The notes under the pieces were generated by a model. That model saw only the letters and a list, made by a program, of their open reading frames with translations. It was not told where the DNA came from and did no database searches. A stretch of DNA of 64,000 nt from Ferrovibrio sp041906005 (GTDB lineage: Bacteria > Pseudomonadota > Alphaproteobacteria > Ferrovibrionales > Ferrovibrionaceae), in NCBI RefSeq assembly GCF_041906005.1, contig NZ_JAYRJY010000001.1, positions 806,001-870,000 on the forward strand, in the 5' to 3' direction. Made by a program: the position numbers and the translations under genes. Below, piece after piece: positions 7,719-14,680 of the stretch. How positions within the stretch are numbered: the stretch's first letter is position 1; every line of letters begins with the position of its first letter.

Positions 7719-9035
7719 TTATTCCGCTGCGGCGGGCTTGGCCGCTTTCTGCGCCGCGCGCAGGGCCTGGTTCAGGTCGTCGAGCAGGTCCTGCGGGTCT
7801 TCCAGGCCGATGGACAGCCGCACCAGTTCCTCGCCGATGCCGGCGGCCTTCAGTTCGGCCGCAGACATCTGCTGGTGCGTGGTGCTGGCCGGATGGATCA
7901 CCAGCGACTTGGCATCGCCCACATTGGCGAGATGGGAAAAAATCTGCAGTGTCTCGATCAGCGCGCGGCCGGCTTCGCGCCCGCCTTTCACGCCGAAGCT
8001 GAAGATCGCGCCGGCGCCCTTGGGCAGCAGGCGCTTGGCCAGGTCGTGATCGGGATGTTCGGGCAGGTCGGGATACGACACCCACTCCACGGCGGGATGC
8101 GATTTCAGGAAGGCTGCCACCTTGCGCGCATTTTCCACATGGCGCGCCATGCGCAGATGCAGCGTCTCCACGCCCTGCAGCAGATGGAAGGCATTGGTGG
8201 GCGACAGGCAGGCACCGAAATCGCGCAGACCCTCGGCGCGCGCCCGCATGATGAAGGCGGCCGGGCCGAATTCCTCGGCGAAATCGAGGCCGTGATAACC
8301 CGCGTAAGGCTCGGTCAGCGTCGGGAACTTGCCCGAGGCTTCCCAGTCGAAGCGGCCGGAATCGATCAGCGCGCCACCGATGGCGACACCATGACCGCCG
8401 AGAAATTTGGTGGCCGAATGCATCACCAGGTCGGCACCATGTTCGAAGCCGCGGAACAGATAGGGCGTGGCGAAGGTGCAATCCAGCATCAGCGGCAGGC
8501 CGGCATCATGGGCGATCTTTGCCACCGCCGGTACATCCATCACCTCGAGGCCGGGATTGCCGAGAATCTCGCCGAAGACCAGCCGCGTTTCCGGCTTGAT
8601 CGCGGCCTGCCAGGCCTTCAGGTCGCGCGGGTCGACGAAGGTGGTGGTGATGCCGAAGCGCGGCAGGGTGTGGACCAGGATGTTGTAGCTGCCGCCATAG
8701 ATGTTGCGCGAGGCGACGATATGGCCGCCCTGGCCCATCAGGGTGACAATGGCCAGATGCAGGGCCGCCTGGCCACTGGCAGTGCACACCGCGCCGACGC
8801 CGCCTTCCAATGCCGCCAGACGTTCTTCCAGTACCGCCACCGTGGGATTGGAGATGCGCGAATAGATGTGGCCGCCGCGTTCCAGGTTGAACAGGGCCGC
8901 CGCATGGTCGGTATCGCGGAAGACATAGGATGTCGTCTGGTAGATCGGCACGGCGCGGGCGCCGGTGGCGGGATCGGGCTGCTGGCCGGCATGCAGACTG
9001 AGCGTGTCGAACCGGAAGAATTTCGGCTCCAGCAT
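7719..9035 (-). CDS. metY: O-acetylhomoserine sulfhydrylase (Cys/Met metabolism PLP enzyme)
   Basis: The 438-residue protein belongs to the Cys/Met-metabolism PLP family. It shows 'YQTTSYVFRDTDHAAALFNL', 'YSRISNPT', the substrate loop 'ASGQAALHLA', and the PLP-binding lysine in 'HSATKFLGGHG'. The long length and the insertion after 'LDFAEEFGPAAF' are typical of O-acetylhomoserine aminocarboxypropyltransferase (MetY) rather than MetB or MetC. It makes homocysteine directly from O-acetylhomoserine and sulfide. A promoter and an attenuator-like hairpin precede it (see 9082-9192). It heads a leftward run of closely spaced genes through thiE and suhB. Confidence 0.9.
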   Translation of the reverse strand: MLEPKFFRFDTLSLHAGQQPDPATGARAVPIYQTTSYVFRDTDHAAALFNLERGGHIYSRISNPTVAVLEERLAALEGGVGAVCTASGQAALHLAIVTLMGQGGHIVASRNIYGGSYNILVHTLPRFGITTTFVDPRDLKAWQAAIKPETRLVFGEILGNPGLEVMDVPAVAKIAHDAGLPLMLDCTFATPYLFRGFEHGADLVMHSATKFLGGHGVAIGGALIDSGRFDWEASGKFPTLTEPYAGYHGLDFAEEFGPAAFIMRARAEGLRDFGACLSPTNAFHLLQGVETLHLRMARHVENARKVAAFLKSHPAVEWVSYPDLPEHPDHDLAKRLLPKGAGAIFSFGVKGGREAGRALIETLQIFSHLANVGDAKSLVIHPASTTHQQMSAAELKAAGIGEELVRLSIGLEDPQDLLDDLNQALRAAQKAAKPAAAE

Positions 9036-9081
9036 TGGTTCACTCCCTGACCGTTATCGGCGGCCAGCATAGGGAACCGCA

Positions 9082-9128
9082 GCGGCCATAAAAAGTGGGC
9101 CGCCTCTTCCTTGCGGAGGAGACGACCC
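9082..9128 (-). terminator. Attenuator-like terminator hairpin in the metY leader
   Basis: On the minus strand a 14-bp stem (one mismatch) at 9097-9128 is closed by a GCAA tetraloop and followed two bases later by five T (9094-9090), which fits an intrinsic terminator. It lies 62 bases before metY. The descending arm contains GCGGCC (9103-9098), which can alternatively pair with GGCCGC (9087-9082) just past the T run. The two hairpins are mutually exclusive, as in an attenuator or riboswitch expression platform. I do not recognise a known SAM aptamer. Confidence 0.6.
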
Positions 9129-9162
9129 GAAAATTTCTGCCTCAAACCTCGAAACTGCGGCG

Positions 9163-9192
9163 ATTAATCCATGTCGCCCGAGTCCGAGTCAA
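9163..9192 (-). promoter_or_regulatory. metY: Probable promoter of metY
   Basis: On the minus strand TTGACT (9192-9187) and ATTAAT (9168-9163) are spaced by 18 bases. Transcription would start near 9156 and give a leader of about 120 bases carrying the hairpin at 9097-9128. Confidence 0.5.
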
Positions 9193-9221
9193 GCAGATGT
9201 AACAAACTGTTTCAGCCACGC

Positions 9222-9252
9222 AAAAAACGGCCGCCGGACAGGCCGGCGGCCG
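9222..9252 (-). terminator. GC-rich hairpin with T6 tract (minus strand)
   Basis: Perfect 10-bp arms (9228-9237 and 9243-9252) with a 5-base loop are followed on the minus strand by six T (9227-9222). It would stop leftward transcripts coming from the TetR side before the metY promoter. On the plus strand the same stem would sit in the leader of the small ORF at 9280. Confidence 0.55.
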
Positions 9253-9279
9253 AGGTCGGAAACCAACAGGGAGGAAACT

Positions 9280-9330
9280 ATGACCGTGACCAACTGTAAT
9301 CGCAGGATCAGCATGGCCGATCTCACTTAA
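9280..9330 (+). CDS. Possible 16-residue leader peptide before TetR gene
   Basis: ATG 9280 is preceded by AGGGAGGAAACT, the strongest Shine-Dalgarno match seen in the window, and reads MTVTNCNRRISMADLT before TAA 9328-9330. The stop is 6 bases before a GTG (9337) in frame with the TetR protein, which itself has no clear ribosome site. It could be a translated leader that feeds ribosomes to the regulator, or the remnant start of a lost gene. No homology is recognised. Confidence 0.35.
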   Translation: MTVTNCNRRISMADLT

Positions 9331-9369
9331 GATTTCGTGAAACCTGCCCGATCCTGTATGGTCGCCGCT

Positions 9370-10002
9370 ATGACAAAATCAGGGTCTATGTCACAAACTG
9401 GCGAAACAGGGCCGGATGCCGGCGAAACCGGCACCGTGCAGGACCGCCTGCTGGATGCCGCGCTGGTCTGCTTCCGGCGCATGGGCGGCAAACGCACCCG
9501 GATCGAGGATATCGCTGCGGAAGCCGGCCTCGCCCGCACCGCGGTCTACCGCTACTACCCCAACAAACGCGCCATCGTGGCCGCCATGGCCACCCGCTGG
9601 CTGGCGCAGGACGAGACCCGGCTGGCGGAGATCGCCCGCGACCATGGCCGCAGCCCGGCCACCCGGCTGCAGGCCTTCCTGCTGGCCGATGCCGATGCCA
9701 CACGGCGTTATCTGGGTGATCCCTGTCTGGTCGAGGTCCTGGACGAGGTGATCGAGAACCTGAAAGCCATCCTGTTGCAGCATCGCGCCCATGTGCGCCG
9801 GCATCTGACCGGCCTGTTGGCCGAGGGCAGCGCCGCCGGGGTTTTCCGGGCCGACCCCGCCGATGCCATGGCGCAGACCATAGACGACCTGACCAGCCGC
9901 TTTCATGACCTGCGCCTGGCCGCCGACCTGGACAAGGCCATCTGGCGTGACCGGGCCACGACGGCCATCGAAACCGTGCTGCGGGCCATCCGCAGCCGGT
10001 AA
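9370..10002 (+). CDS. TetR/AcrR family transcriptional regulator
   Basis: The protein (210 residues from ATG 9370) has an N-terminal TetR helix-turn-helix: 'DRLLDAALVCFRRMGGKRTRIEDIAAEAGLARTAVYRYYPNKRAIVAAM' in order, with the typical 'AVYRYYPNK' recognition helix end. The C-terminal ligand domain (about 80-210) is not assignable to a ligand. Other starts are GTG 9337, ATG 9358 and ATG 9388 (AGGG 3 bases before it); none has a convincing ribosome site. A nested palindrome begins 5 bases after its stop and precedes the next gene, so this protein is the obvious candidate to bind there. Confidence 0.85.
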   Translation: MTKSGSMSQTGETGPDAGETGTVQDRLLDAALVCFRRMGGKRTRIEDIAAEAGLARTAVYRYYPNKRAIVAAMATRWLAQDETRLAEIARDHGRSPATRLQAFLLADADATRRYLGDPCLVEVLDEVIENLKAILLQHRAHVRRHLTGLLAEGSAAGVFRADPADAMAQTIDDLTSRFHDLRLAADLDKAIWRDRATTAIETVLRAIRSR

Positions 10003-10006
10003 TGGG

Positions 10007-10039
10007 TTTGACATTTGACAATTTATGTCATATGTCAAA
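10007..10039. promoter_or_regulatory. Nested palindromic operator
   Basis: Outer arms TTTGACAT (10007-10014) and ATGTCAAA (10032-10039) and inner arms TGACA (10016-10020) and TGTCA (10026-10030) share one centre at 10023. Two TTGACA hexamers (10008, 10015) lie inside, so a regulator bound here would block a promoter of the gene at 10043. It is AT-rich against a GC-rich background. Confidence 0.65.
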
Positions 10040-10042
10040 TCC

Positions 10043-10516
10043 ATGTCGCCGCTTCAAAAGACCATCATCCGCCGCTGCATGGCTCTCATGCTCGGCCTGT
10101 CCGCTGCCCTCGCGCGGCGCCCGGCTTTGCAGGCCGTGAGCATGTGCTGGTCACGCGCCCTGGCCGGCATCACCATCCGACGCAAAAAAATAACCCCGGT
10201 CCGGGATCTGGAGGCGCTGGCCCGCGCCTGGCAAAGCGGTTTCCCCACGGCCAAACAGGTGCCGGTCGAGAGGATCGCCGGAGACACCGTCCATGCCCGG
10301 ATCGAAACGCCCTGCCCGCTGCGCGGCAGCGGAGCGACGGTGGCCTGCTGGCGCATGATGGAATATGACCGTGCGGTGGTTCGCGCGGCAGGCGGGCAGT
10401 TCGTGGTGCTGCAGAGCCAGGCCGAGCCGGGCGTCACAGTCTGTCGCATCGCCCTCCGGCATGCCGATGCGCCGGCGGATGATCTGGTCCCGGCGCATCG
10501 GCGGACTCCCGGCTAG
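10043..10516 (+). CDS. Hypothetical protein downstream of TetR operator
   Basis: I do not recognise this family. The product is about 157 residues from ATG 10043 (ATG 10025 lies inside the palindrome; ATG 10079 and 10088 are shorter options). The N-terminus is basic with a weakly hydrophobic stretch (MALMLGLSAALA) that is not a clean signal peptide. The C-terminal half 'PCPLRGSGATVACWRMMEYDR' in parts and 'GGQFVVLQSQAEPGVTVCRIALR' looks like a folded small domain with three Cys. It follows the TetR gene and its palindrome and ends in a 4-base overlap with the convergent azoR gene. It is probably the TetR target. Confidence 0.55.
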   Translation: MSPLQKTIIRRCMALMLGLSAALARRPALQAVSMCWSRALAGITIRRKKITPVRDLEALARAWQSGFPTAKQVPVERIAGDTVHARIETPCPLRGSGATVACWRMMEYDRAVVRAAGGQFVVLQSQAEPGVTVCRIALRHADAPADDLVPAHRRTPG

Positions 10517-11205
10517 GCCGCACGGCCCAAACTCCGTCGTGCGATAAGACGGTCGACAAGGTCATCGGCCGCTTGTTCTGCCTGGGCGATGGATGACATC
10601 AGCCGTTCATCGCCGAACTCGTCGTATTCAATCGCCACCGATGCGACATCAGTTATACCGATATAACCGAAAGCAGTGCGAATACTGCTTTCGACATGAT
10701 TCATCGCCGCAATGCGGCCATCCGGGTCGTAGCCGTAATCGCCGCGCGAACTAAACAAAACCAGGGTTTTGGCCTGTTCCGCCAGCAATGGCCAGTAGGG
10801 CTCGCCCTGGCGTGCGCGGTCAAAGCCAAAGGTGCGGCCGACACGCACGATATTGTCGATATAGGCCTTGAATTGTGCGGGTGGCCCGAAATTGTACATC
10901 GGTACTCCTGCCACGATGAGGTCCGCAACCAGTACTTCATCGATCAGGCGATCGCTCGGCTTCAGTGCCTCGCGCATCCACGGTTCTCTTTTTTCAGGCG
11001 GGGTGAAAGCGGCATGAATCCAGTCAGCATTCACCGGCTGTGGCGGATCACGACCGATGTCGCGATGAATCACGGCATCATCCGGCCGCATGGCCCGCCA
11101 ACGCGCCAGGAATCGGGCAGTGAGCCGCCGGGTATGCGAACCATGGCGATGGGTCGCTGAGCTGAAGGGCCGGGCGCTGGCGTCAAGCAATAGCAGGGTG
11201 GTCAC
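10513..11205 (-). CDS. azoR: FMN-dependent NADH-azoreductase-like flavoprotein
   Basis: The product (230 residues) has the flavodoxin-like fold of AzoR. It starts with 'TLLLLDASARPFSSATHRHGSHTRRL', close to the FMN phosphate loop, and has the family signature 'GVPMYNFGPPAQFKAYIDNIVRVGRTF' in parts and 'SSRGDYG'. Such enzymes reduce azo bonds and quinones by two-electron transfer from NAD(P)H. GTG 11205 is chosen because AGGAGA lies 7 bases upstream; GTG 11211 is nearly fused to that ribosome site. It is divergent from a LysR gene, which is the likely regulator. Confidence 0.85.
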   Translation of the reverse strand: MTTLLLLDASARPFSSATHRHGSHTRRLTARFLARWRAMRPDDAVIHRDIGRDPPQPVNADWIHAAFTPPEKREPWMREALKPSDRLIDEVLVADLIVAGVPMYNFGPPAQFKAYIDNIVRVGRTFGFDRARQGEPYWPLLAEQAKTLVLFSSRGDYGYDPDGRIAAMNHVESSIRTAFGYIGITDVASVAIEYDEFGDERLMSSIAQAEQAADDLVDRLIARRSLGRAA

Positions 11206-11281
11206 GGACACTCTCCTTGAAGATGAATGAAATAATCTCTTCTATGAGACCCCGATGGATATAATTTTCCATTTCTCCATC

Positions 11282-11298
11282 AGCAAATTCGAATTGCT
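11282..11298. promoter_or_regulatory. LysR-type box between azoR and lysR
   Basis: AGCAA and TTGCT form an imperfect 17-base palindrome with an inner ATTCGAA. Such dyads with T-N11-A geometry in a divergent spacer are the usual binding sites of LysR-type regulators. Confidence 0.45.
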
Positions 11299-11307
11299 CA
11301 CCACAAT

Positions 11308-11326
11308 AGATGATTTAAAATCATCT
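11308..11326. promoter_or_regulatory. Perfect palindrome directly before the LysR start
   Basis: Arms AGATGATTT and AAATCATCT flank one central base and end one base before ATG 11328. The position suggests autorepression of the LysR gene or a start-blocking hairpin. Confidence 0.5.
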
Positions 11327-11327
11327 T

Positions 11328-12209
11328 ATGCCAGCCCGTCACCTGCCTCCCCTCGGCACCCTGCGCGCCTTCGAAGCGGCAGCCCGGCACCGCAGTTTTA
11401 AAGCCGCCGCCACGGAACTGGCGGTGACGCCGACTGCAATCAGCCATCAGATCCGCCAGTTGGAACTCACGCTTGGTATCAGGCTGTTTGAACGGCAGAC
11501 CCGCAGAGTCAGCCTCACGGATGCTGGTGAATATCTGTTTCCGGTTATTCGCGATGGGCTGGACAACTTCGCCGTTGCACTCGACAGGCTGACGGCGCGA
11601 CAGCGCCATAGCAGCCTGACCCTATCGGCCACTCCCGCCTTTGTTGCCAAATGGCTGATCCCGCGGCTGAGCACCTGGGATGCCCATCACAAACAAATCG
11701 ATCTACGGCTGCATGCCTCGGAAGAAGCGATCGACTTTGCATCTGGCGTCGCCGATATCGCCATCCGTTTTGGTCGCGCCCCCTATCCTGGTTTGCACAG
11801 CGAATTGCTGTTGACCTGTAATTTTGCCCCGGTGGCCGCCCCGCAACTAAAATTGCGACGCGCGGAAGATTTAAAGCGGCAGACCTTGCTGCATTTCCAA
11901 TGGCATCGGTCACGCCGCGACACGCCGACCTGGCGCCTGTGGGCAACCCAGGCGGGCCTATCCGATCTTGATACGTCAAAAGGCGTTCGATTCAGCGACG
12001 AGGCACACGCGATCCAAGCCGCCATCGCTGGCCAGGGCGTGGCCTTACTCAGCCTGCCTTTGGTTGCCGCCGAATTGTCTAGCGGGGCGCTGGTCCAGCC
12101 GTTTGGTCCGATACTTACGGCAGACAGCTACCATCTGGTACTGCCGCCGGAGCAACTAGAACGACCTGAAATCATTGCCCTGCGCGACTGGCTGCATTCA
12201 GTCGTCTAG
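11328..12209 (+). CDS. LysR family transcriptional regulator, GcvA type
   Basis: The 293-residue protein has the N-terminal winged helix 'LGTLRAFEAAARHRSFKAAATELAVTPTAISHQIRQLE' in order and 'LFERQTRRVSLTDAGEYL', which match the GcvA subgroup of LysR regulators. The effector-binding domain follows (about 90-290, SLTLSATPAFVAKWLIPRL; LHFQWHRSRRDTPTWRLWA). It is divergent from azoR across 122 bases holding two palindromes. Control of azoR in response to a quinone or similar compound is inferred from this layout. Codon use is somewhat richer in A and T than in neighbouring genes. Confidence 0.88.
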   Translation: MPARHLPPLGTLRAFEAAARHRSFKAAATELAVTPTAISHQIRQLELTLGIRLFERQTRRVSLTDAGEYLFPVIRDGLDNFAVALDRLTARQRHSSLTLSATPAFVAKWLIPRLSTWDAHHKQIDLRLHASEEAIDFASGVADIAIRFGRAPYPGLHSELLLTCNFAPVAAPQLKLRRAEDLKRQTLLHFQWHRSRRDTPTWRLWATQAGLSDLDTSKGVRFSDEAHAIQAAIAGQGVALLSLPLVAAELSSGALVQPFGPILTADSYHLVLPPEQLERPEIIALRDWLHSVV

Positions 12210-12220
12210 CAATTCAGGCA

Positions 12221-12397
12221 TTATTTCTTGAAAAACGTATCGGCGGCGCCCCGCGCGGCCTGCTTCTGTTTGATCACAGCGCGGATCGCGACGATTTCGT
12301 TTTCCAGCAATTCAATCCGCGCCTCGAGATCCTCGATCGACATCACGTCGAATTTCACCGGCTGCGGCTTGCGTGATTCCGCCTCGTCCCAGTCCAT
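12221..12397 (-). CDS. DUF1192 family protein
   Basis: A 58-residue protein starts at ATG 12397, 8 bases after GGAGG-like GGGAGGG. It begins MDWDEAESRKPQPVKFDVMS and continues through 'LEARIELLENEIVAIRAVIKQKQ' to a basic end. This is the DUF1192 family, small acidic-then-helical proteins common in alphaproteobacteria, of unknown function. The helical part is a likely short coiled coil. It is divergent from the quinone oxidoreductase gene. Confidence 0.85.
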   Translation of the reverse strand: MDWDEAESRKPQPVKFDVMSIEDLEARIELLENEIVAIRAVIKQKQAARGAADTFFKK

Positions 12398-12543
12398 GCC
12401 GCCCTCCCGTCTCGCTGCCTGTCTCGCTGGGCCGCCATCCTAACCGCAGGCCCCGGACGGAACAATTTGCTTTTGCCTGTGCTTGCCGATGCGGGAACAG
12501 ACGGCTAGATCAGCAGGACCATTCATGCCTTGAGGGATATCCG

Positions 12544-13539
12544 ATGCTGCCGCAGACCATGACCGTGATCGAGATCAGCCAGCCCGGCGGCCCCGAGGTG
12601 CTGAAGCCGGCCGAGCGGCCGCTGCCGCAGCCGGCCGAAGGCGAGGTGCTGATCAAGGTGCATGCTGCCGGCGTGAACCGTCCCGACGTGCTGCAGCGCG
12701 CCGGCATGTATCCGCCACCGCCCGGCGCGCCGGATTATCCCGGCCTGGAAGTGGCCGGCGAGATCGTGGCGCTGGGCAAGGATGCTGGCCGCTGGAAGAC
12801 CGGCGACAAGGTCTGCGCCCTGGTGGCCGGCGGCGGCTATGCCACCTATTGCGTGGCACCGGCCGAGCAATGCCTGCCGGTGCCGCAGGGCCTGGACATG
12901 GCGGAAGCCGCCGCCCTGCCGGAGAACTGGTTCACCGTGTGGACCAACATCGCCGACCGCGGCGCGCTGAAAGCCGGCGAAAGCATCCTGATCCATGGCG
13001 GCGCCTCGGGCATCGGCGTGGCCGCCATCCAGCTGGCCAAGCTGCTGGGCGCCGGAAAGGTCTACGCCACCGCCGGCACCGAGGAAAAATGCCGCTTCTG
13101 CGAAAGCATCGGCGCGACCAAGGCAATCAACTACAAGACCGAGGATTTCGCCGCCCGCATCCAGGAGCTGACCGGCGGCAAGGGCGTCGATGTGATCCTC
13201 GACATGGTTGGCGGCAAGTATTTCACGCCCAACGTGAAAAGCCTGGCCGAGGATGGCCGGCTGGTGATCATCGCCGTGCAGGGCGGCCCGAAAGGCGAGG
13301 GCGACCTGAGCGTGGTGATGCGCAAGCGCCTGACCGTGACCGGCTCGACCCTGCGGCCCCGTCCGGTAGCCTTCAAGGGAGCGATCGCCCGGGCCCTGGA
13401 GGAGAAAGTCTGGCCGGCATTCGCCCGTGGCGAGCTGAAAGCCATCATAGACTCCCGTTTTCCGTTCACCGAGGCCGCTGCCGCCCATGCCCGGATCGAC
13501 CACGCCGACCATGTTGGCAAGATACTGCTAACCGTTTGA
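12544..13539 (+). CDS. NAD(P)H-quinone oxidoreductase, zinc-independent MDR family
   Basis: From ATG 12544 the 331-residue protein begins MLPQTMTVIEISQPGGPEVL and shows the GroES-like substrate domain ('VNRPDVLQRAGMYPPPPGAPDYPGLEVAGEIVALG' in pieces) followed by a Rossmann domain with 'ILIHGGASGIGVAAIQLAK'. No zinc-ligand Cys/His set is present, as in QorA/PIG3 enzymes that reduce quinones with NADPH. The start is supported by AGGGA 9 bases upstream; the open frame further back to 12373 is not needed. It stands alone, divergent from DUF1192. Confidence 0.88.
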   Translation: MLPQTMTVIEISQPGGPEVLKPAERPLPQPAEGEVLIKVHAAGVNRPDVLQRAGMYPPPPGAPDYPGLEVAGEIVALGKDAGRWKTGDKVCALVAGGGYATYCVAPAEQCLPVPQGLDMAEAAALPENWFTVWTNIADRGALKAGESILIHGGASGIGVAAIQLAKLLGAGKVYATAGTEEKCRFCESIGATKAINYKTEDFAARIQELTGGKGVDVILDMVGGKYFTPNVKSLAEDGRLVIIAVQGGPKGEGDLSVVMRKRLTVTGSTLRPRPVAFKGAIARALEEKVWPAFARGELKAIIDSRFPFTEAAAAHARIDHADHVGKILLTV

Positions 13540-13572
13540 AGAAAAACCAATAACTGTTCAAAGCCGGGGTGG

Positions 13573-13600
13573 TTGCGCCGGAGGGCCGATCCACTATATT
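13573..13600 (+). promoter_or_regulatory. Probable trcR promoter
   Basis: TTGCGC (13573-13578) and TATATT (13595-13600) are 16 bases apart, giving a start near 13607 and a leader of about 65 bases before trcR. Confidence 0.4.
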
Positions 13601-13671
13601 GTCGCGCGATTTTATCTGAGCCCCGCGGGCGGCCCCTGAAGCCGGCCGGCCGCAATAAGAGGATATTGCCC

Positions 13672-14325
13672 ATGGCATTGCCGTTGATGCCGAAAGCTAC
13701 CGCCGTGTGGCTGATCGACAATACCAAGCTGACCTTCGACCAGATCGCCCGGTTCTGCGGCCTGCATGTGCTCGAGGTGAAGGGCATCGCCGATGGTGAA
13801 GTGGCGGTTGGCATCGTCGGACTCGATCCGGTGGCCAATGGCCAGATCGCGCCGGGCGAGATCGAACGCTGCGAAAAGGATCCCGCCGCCGATCTCAAGC
13901 TGCTTGAGCCGACCGTGCCGGTGCAGCGCCAGAAAACCAAGGGCGCGAAATACACGCCGCTGTCCAAGCGCCAGGATCGTCCCGATGCCATTGCCTGGCT
14001 GCTGAAGTACCATCCGGAAGTGCCGGATGCGCAGGTGCAGAAGCTGCTCGGCACCACCAAGGCCACGATCGATTCCGTGCGCAACCGCACGCATTGGAAC
14101 CACGTCAACATCAAGCCGCGCGATCCCGTCTCGCTCGGCATCTGCAGCCAGTCCGAACTCGACCGCGTCCTGATCCTTGCCGCCAAGCGCCGCGAGAACA
14201 AGGAGAAGCGCGAGGCGCGGGAAGCCCGCGCCCGTGCGCGCGCCGAAGCCGCCACCACGGCCGAGGGGCAGCCCGACATGCCGGCGGACGCCGCGCCCGA
14301 TACCGCGCTGCCGGACGAAGAATAA
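13672..14325 (+). CDS. trcR: Cell cycle transcriptional regulator TrcR (DUF1013)
   Basis: The 217-residue protein begins MALPLMPKATAVWLIDNTKLT and carries the whole DUF1013 pattern ('FDQIARFCGLHVLEVKGIADGE', 'GLDPVANGQ', 'KYTPLSKRQDRPDAIAWLLK', 'AQVQKLLGTTKATIDSVR'). This family is TrcR, a conserved alphaproteobacterial protein linked to cell-cycle transcription in Caulobacter. The N-terminal part has a helix-turn-helix look. The C-terminal 50 residues are charged and repetitive (RREN-KEKREAREARARARA), a probable disordered tail. AAGAGG lies 9 bases before the start, and a strong terminator follows the gene, so it is probably monocistronic. Confidence 0.9.
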   Translation: MALPLMPKATAVWLIDNTKLTFDQIARFCGLHVLEVKGIADGEVAVGIVGLDPVANGQIAPGEIERCEKDPAADLKLLEPTVPVQRQKTKGAKYTPLSKRQDRPDAIAWLLKYHPEVPDAQVQKLLGTTKATIDSVRNRTHWNHVNIKPRDPVSLGICSQSELDRVLILAAKRRENKEKREAREARARARAEAATTAEGQPDMPADAAPDTALPDEE

Positions 14326-14348
14326 GATACCTGCATATCGGCTTCACG

Positions 14349-14385
14349 CGCCGCCGGTTTCACCACCGGCGGCGTTCGTGTTTTT
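14349..14385 (+). terminator. Intrinsic terminator after trcR
   Basis: Perfect 10-bp arms CGCCGCCGGT (14349-14358) and ACCGGCGGCG (14365-14374) with loop TTCACC are followed by TTCGTGTTTTT. It ends the trcR transcript 23 bases after the stop. Confidence 0.85.
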
Positions 14386-14680
14386 GAACCAATCCACAAT
14401 TTGCCCGCCCTGATTTGCAACCGCATTGCCGGATCGACAATCGTGTAGCGTGCTGCCCGCGCGGGATCGGCATGGCGAAGCCATGTCGCCATGTTATCAG
14501 GTCATTCTCTCGCATTGCGCCAAACCGCTTAATCGCAAGGCAAAGACGCATCTTTGCAGTCCGGCAATGCAAGAAAGTCTAGGCACTGCAACTCGTTTCC
14601 GCTATAGGCTGGTCGGAACCAGCCGGATCAACGACCATCAATTGGCACCGGCGTAACCAGTGTCGGGGCATTTCTAACGC
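14386..14680. other. Non-coding spacer before the Dpp-type ABC operon
   Basis: No gene is seen in these 295 bases. Two small hairpins stand out: CATGGC-GAA-GCCATG (14471-14485) and GGCTGGT-CGGA-ACCAGCC (14607-14624). The latter lies after a possible -10 (CTATAG, 14602-14607), so it would be at the 5' end of the ABC transporter message. No convincing -35 was found. Confidence 0.4.

Noticed and set aside
9061..9200. SAM-I, SAM-II or SAH riboswitch before metY
   Set aside because: The conserved core sequences of these aptamers are not present; only the terminator-like part is clear.
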